A DNA stretch of 7,921 bases from NCBI GenBank assembly GCA_007127175.1, contig SKZX01000239.1:1-7921 (forward strand), in the 5' to 3' direction. Positions within the stretch are counted from its first letter, which is position 1. The number at the start of each line of letters is the position of its first letter. The DNA comes from Desulfobacterales bacterium (GTDB lineage: Bacteria > Desulfobacterota > Desulfobacteria > Desulfobacterales > Desulfosalsimonadaceae). Below, piece by piece: positions 6,071 through 7,921 of the stretch. Made by a program: the position numbers and the translations under genes. The notes under the pieces are model-generated. The model saw nothing but the letters and a program-made list of their open reading frames with translations. It did no database searches and was not told where the DNA came from.

Positions 6071-6123
6071 GTCCACCCGGTCCATTTGTCCACCAAGTCC
6101 ACAAGGTCCACAAAGTCCACCGC
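6071..6123. repeat. Tandem GTCCAC-type ~9-bp repeats in convergent intergenic region
   Basis: Six consecutive units begin with GTCCA: GTCCACCCG, GTCCATTT, GTCCACCAA, GTCCACAAG, GTCCACAAA and GTCCACCGC. Five are 9 bp and one is 8 bp, so the array is almost in phase with three codons but lies outside any believable gene. It fills most of the 118-bp gap between the convergent ends of the Hsp70/DUF3731 gene (6033) and the acyl-CoA synthetase gene (6152). Elsewhere in the gap I see only a weak 4-bp CCGT/ACGG stem (6051-6064) and no T-run, so no convincing intrinsic terminator. The array may be variable in copy number between strains; its role is unknown. Confidence 0.75.
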
Positions 6124-6151
6124 TATCCTTACCCATCAACCCCGCGCAGCC

Positions 6152-7921
6152 TCACTCAACCCGCATCCTCGCATCCAACGCCATTGCACCGGTGCCGTCT
6201 GCCATGACCCGCACCGGATTGAGATCAAGTTCCCTGATCATGGGAAAGCGGTCCATCAGGTGGGACACCCGCTCGACAATCCCGATAAACGCATCCGTGT
6301 CCACCGGTTTCCGACCCCTTGCACCGGAAAGAATCTTGTAGGATTTCAACCGCTCAAGTTTCCTTCTGATTTCCTCCCGGTTGCTCGGGCATAAAGCAAT
6401 TTCCACATCGGCGAACACTTCCACATAAATGCCGCCAAAGCCAAACACCACAACAGGGCCGAAAACCGGGTCGACTTTACCCCCAACCAGCATGTCGTAA
6501 CCGTCCGGCGCCATTTTCATGACCCGAACGCCCTCAAAAACAGCCTTGCTGTTATATGCGTAAAGGTTATTGCGGACCTGTTCAAATGCGCCTTTAATGT
6601 CATTTTGCGTTTTCAGGCCGACCATGACCCCGCCGGCATCGGTTTTGTGCACGGCATCCGGCGACATGACTTTGAGGACGACCGGGTATCCGAGTTGTTC
6701 TGCTGCCTGGACCGCGGCTTCAGCGGTTTCGGCCGTTTTCCATGGCGCCGTCGGGATGCCGGCTGCACTCATGAGCGTCAGGGATTCTTCGCCCAGGTCC
6801 CCGGATTTGCCTGCCAGCCATTCACCGGCTGCGGCAGTGTCAAAACCGGAAGGGCAGGCCGCTGAAAAGGGCGGGCTCGAAAGCCGTTCGTAGAAGTTTT
6901 TCTGGGCCTTCAGCGCATTGACCATCTCCTCCGGGTTGTTGAACAAGGGGAAGGAAAGGTTTTGCTTGATGCGCGATATGGTGGGGGAGTGCCCATAAAG
7001 GCACACGCACATGGGCTTTCCGGAGGACTGTATGGCCCCGATGGTCTCTTTTGAAAGGTCCGTATTGAACATCCGCGTAAAAACGTCCTCACCTTTGGGC
7101 ATGTCCGGCCATTGGGTCACGTACACAGCGCCGTCCACGCTGTCGTTGTGCAGGACGGAAAAAAATACCTGGGCGTACATGGCGGGGTCATAGATGTCCC
7201 CCATATCGAGCGGGTTGCTGAAATTAATGACGCCTGCATTGCTGTAATTCTGCAGCTCCCGGTAAAAAGCTTCCCCGGGATCGGCAAAGCCGAAACCGGC
7301 TTTTTCAAACAGGTCCGCCAGGATTACCGTGAACCCGCCTGCCGGGCTCATGATCATCAGCCGGTTCCCTTTAAAGGAGGGCAGCTTGAATATTTTGGCC
7401 ATGGACATGAAGTCCGAGAAATGGTGAATCCGGATGATCCCTGCGCGCTCAAATGCAGCGTCGATAATGGCGTCGTCATGGCTGATGGCGGCCGTATGGC
7501 TCATGGCCGCCTTGTTTCCGGCGGTGGTCACGCTGGATTTGAAAATGATCACCGGTTTTTTTGCGCTGGCGGCGGCCTCAATAAGTTTTTTCCCGTCGGT
7601 GATGCTCTCCAGGTACATGGCGATGACCCGGGTCTCCGGATCTGTTGCAAAATAGTTCAGAAAATCAATTTCGTTGAGATCCAGCTTGTTGCCGATGCTG
7701 GCGAATTTGGCCATGCCGACGTTCTCATCTTTCATGAGATTCCAGAGCATGAGCCCCAGTCCGCCGGATTGGGTGATAATCGACAGACCGCCTTTGGGGG
7801 GGCTGTAAAGCGGCACAAAGGGCAGGCAGAGGCCGTTTGCGGTGTTGGCAACGGTCAGTCCGTTGGGCCCGATAAACCGGACCCCCCATTTTCTGGCGTT
7901 TTCAAGGGTGGATTGGGCAAG
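6152..7921 (-). CDS. ADP-forming acetate/acyl-CoA ligase, single chain (5' partial)
   Basis: 589 residues are visible and the N-terminus lies beyond the right edge. Family members with fused subunits are about 700 residues, so roughly 110 are missing. The internal GTG at 7816 is not the start: the frame stays open to 7921 and encodes the end of the CoA-binding domain, including WGVRFIGPNGL (visible 12-22). Next come QSGGLG (51-56), GNKLDLNE (77-84) and SHTAA with H142, the likely phosphohistidine. The ATP-grasp half (about 375-589) contains LKVMSPDAVHKTDAGGV with second histidine H425, FGFGGIYVEV and ELDLNPVRV. The enzyme interconverts acyl-CoA + ADP + Pi and acid + CoA + ATP, conserving energy in anaerobes or activating acids in reverse; the acyl substrate cannot be read from sequence. 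It converges on the Hsp70 operon with no evident link to it. Confidence 0.93.
   Translation of the reverse strand, partial: LAQSTLENARKWGVRFIGPNGLTVANTANGLCLPFVPLYSPPKGGLSIITQSGGLGLMLWNLMKDENVGMAKFASIGNKLDLNEIDFLNYFATDPETRVIAMYLESITDGKKLIEAAASAKKPVIIFKSSVTTAGNKAAMSHTAAISHDDAIIDAAFERAGIIRIHHFSDFMSMAKIFKLPSFKGNRLMIMSPAGGFTVILADLFEKAGFGFADPGEAFYRELQNYSNAGVINFSNPLDMGDIYDPAMYAQVFFSVLHNDSVDGAVYVTQWPDMPKGEDVFTRMFNTDLSKETIGAIQSSGKPMCVCLYGHSPTISRIKQNLSFPLFNNPEEMVNALKAQKNFYERLSSPPFSAACPSGFDTAAAGEWLAGKSGDLGEESLTLMSAAGIPTAPWKTAETAEAAVQAAEQLGYPVVLKVMSPDAVHKTDAGGVMVGLKTQNDIKGAFEQVRNNLYAYNSKAVFEGVRVMKMAPDGYDMLVGGKVDPVFGPVVVFGFGGIYVEVFADVEIALCPSNREEIRRKLERLKSYKILSGARGRKPVDTDAFIGIVERVSHLMDRFPMIRELDLNPVRVMADGTGAMALDARMRVE

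Noticed and set aside
6071..6123. CRISPR array
   Set aside because: The units are only 8-9 bp, contiguous and without unique spacers, and no cas genes are present.
6069..6394. Two rightward ORFs reading through the GTCCAC array (from 6069 and 6086)
   Set aside because: Their N-termini are translations of the tandem repeat and the rest is antisense to the acyl-CoA ligase; neither shows domain-like sequence.
7814..7816. GTG at 7816 as the start of the acyl-CoA ligase
   Set aside because: The frame continues without a stop to the window edge and encodes conserved CoA-binding-domain sequence such as IGPNGL, so the gene is simply cut by the window.

Overview
The window looks like a chromosomal segment of a Desulfobacterota (deltaproteobacterial, probably Desulfobacteraceae-like) anaerobe. 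This is an inference from three things: a palindromic repeat at the left edge of a type I associate with sulfate-reducer genomes, a single-chain ADP-forming acyl-CoA synthetase, and the codon style. I cannot confirm the taxon without a search.

Left part (1-547): a ~127-bp imperfect palindrome (5-131) lies 5 nt beyond the stop of a small leftward gene (137-322) for a 61-residue five-cysteine protein. Between that gene and the rightward operon is an AT-rich regulatory region. It holds a leftward sigma70-type promoter (365-393), a rightward sigma70-type promoter with a perfect TTGACA (465-493), and a perfect 12-bp inverted repeat (345-356 and 470-481) with one arm at each promoter. It also holds a nested hairpin (418-462) and a doubtful 19-codon ORF.

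Centre (548-6033): a tight rightward three-gene operon. First is a two-pass membrane protein with a C-terminal DUF2760 domain (548-1396). Second is a divergent Hsp70-family ATPase (1424-3241). Third is a second, longer Hsp70 with an extra ~320-residue helical C-terminus of the DUF3731/'DnaK-related' type (3238-6033), whose start overlaps the preceding stop (ATGA). The two Hsp70s are clearly tandem paralogues. Both keep the ATP-binding motifs but lack a recognisable DnaK-type linker, alpha-helical lid and EEVD-like tail. I infer a dedicated membrane-tethered chaperone-like ATPase module of unknown substrate. No DnaJ, GrpE, CIRCE element or sigma32-type promoter is visible here, so it does not look like part of the housekeeping heat-shock system. 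This operon is the most interesting object in the window. The gene composition is, to my knowledge, recurrent in bacteria but functionally uncharacterised, so I do not claim it is wholly new.

Right part (6034-7921): a 118-bp convergent intergenic stretch carries six GTCCA-type tandem units (6071-6123) and no convincing intrinsic terminator. It is followed by a leftward ADP-forming acetate/acyl-CoA ligase whose N-terminus runs off the window. That gene has no evident functional link to the chaperone operon.
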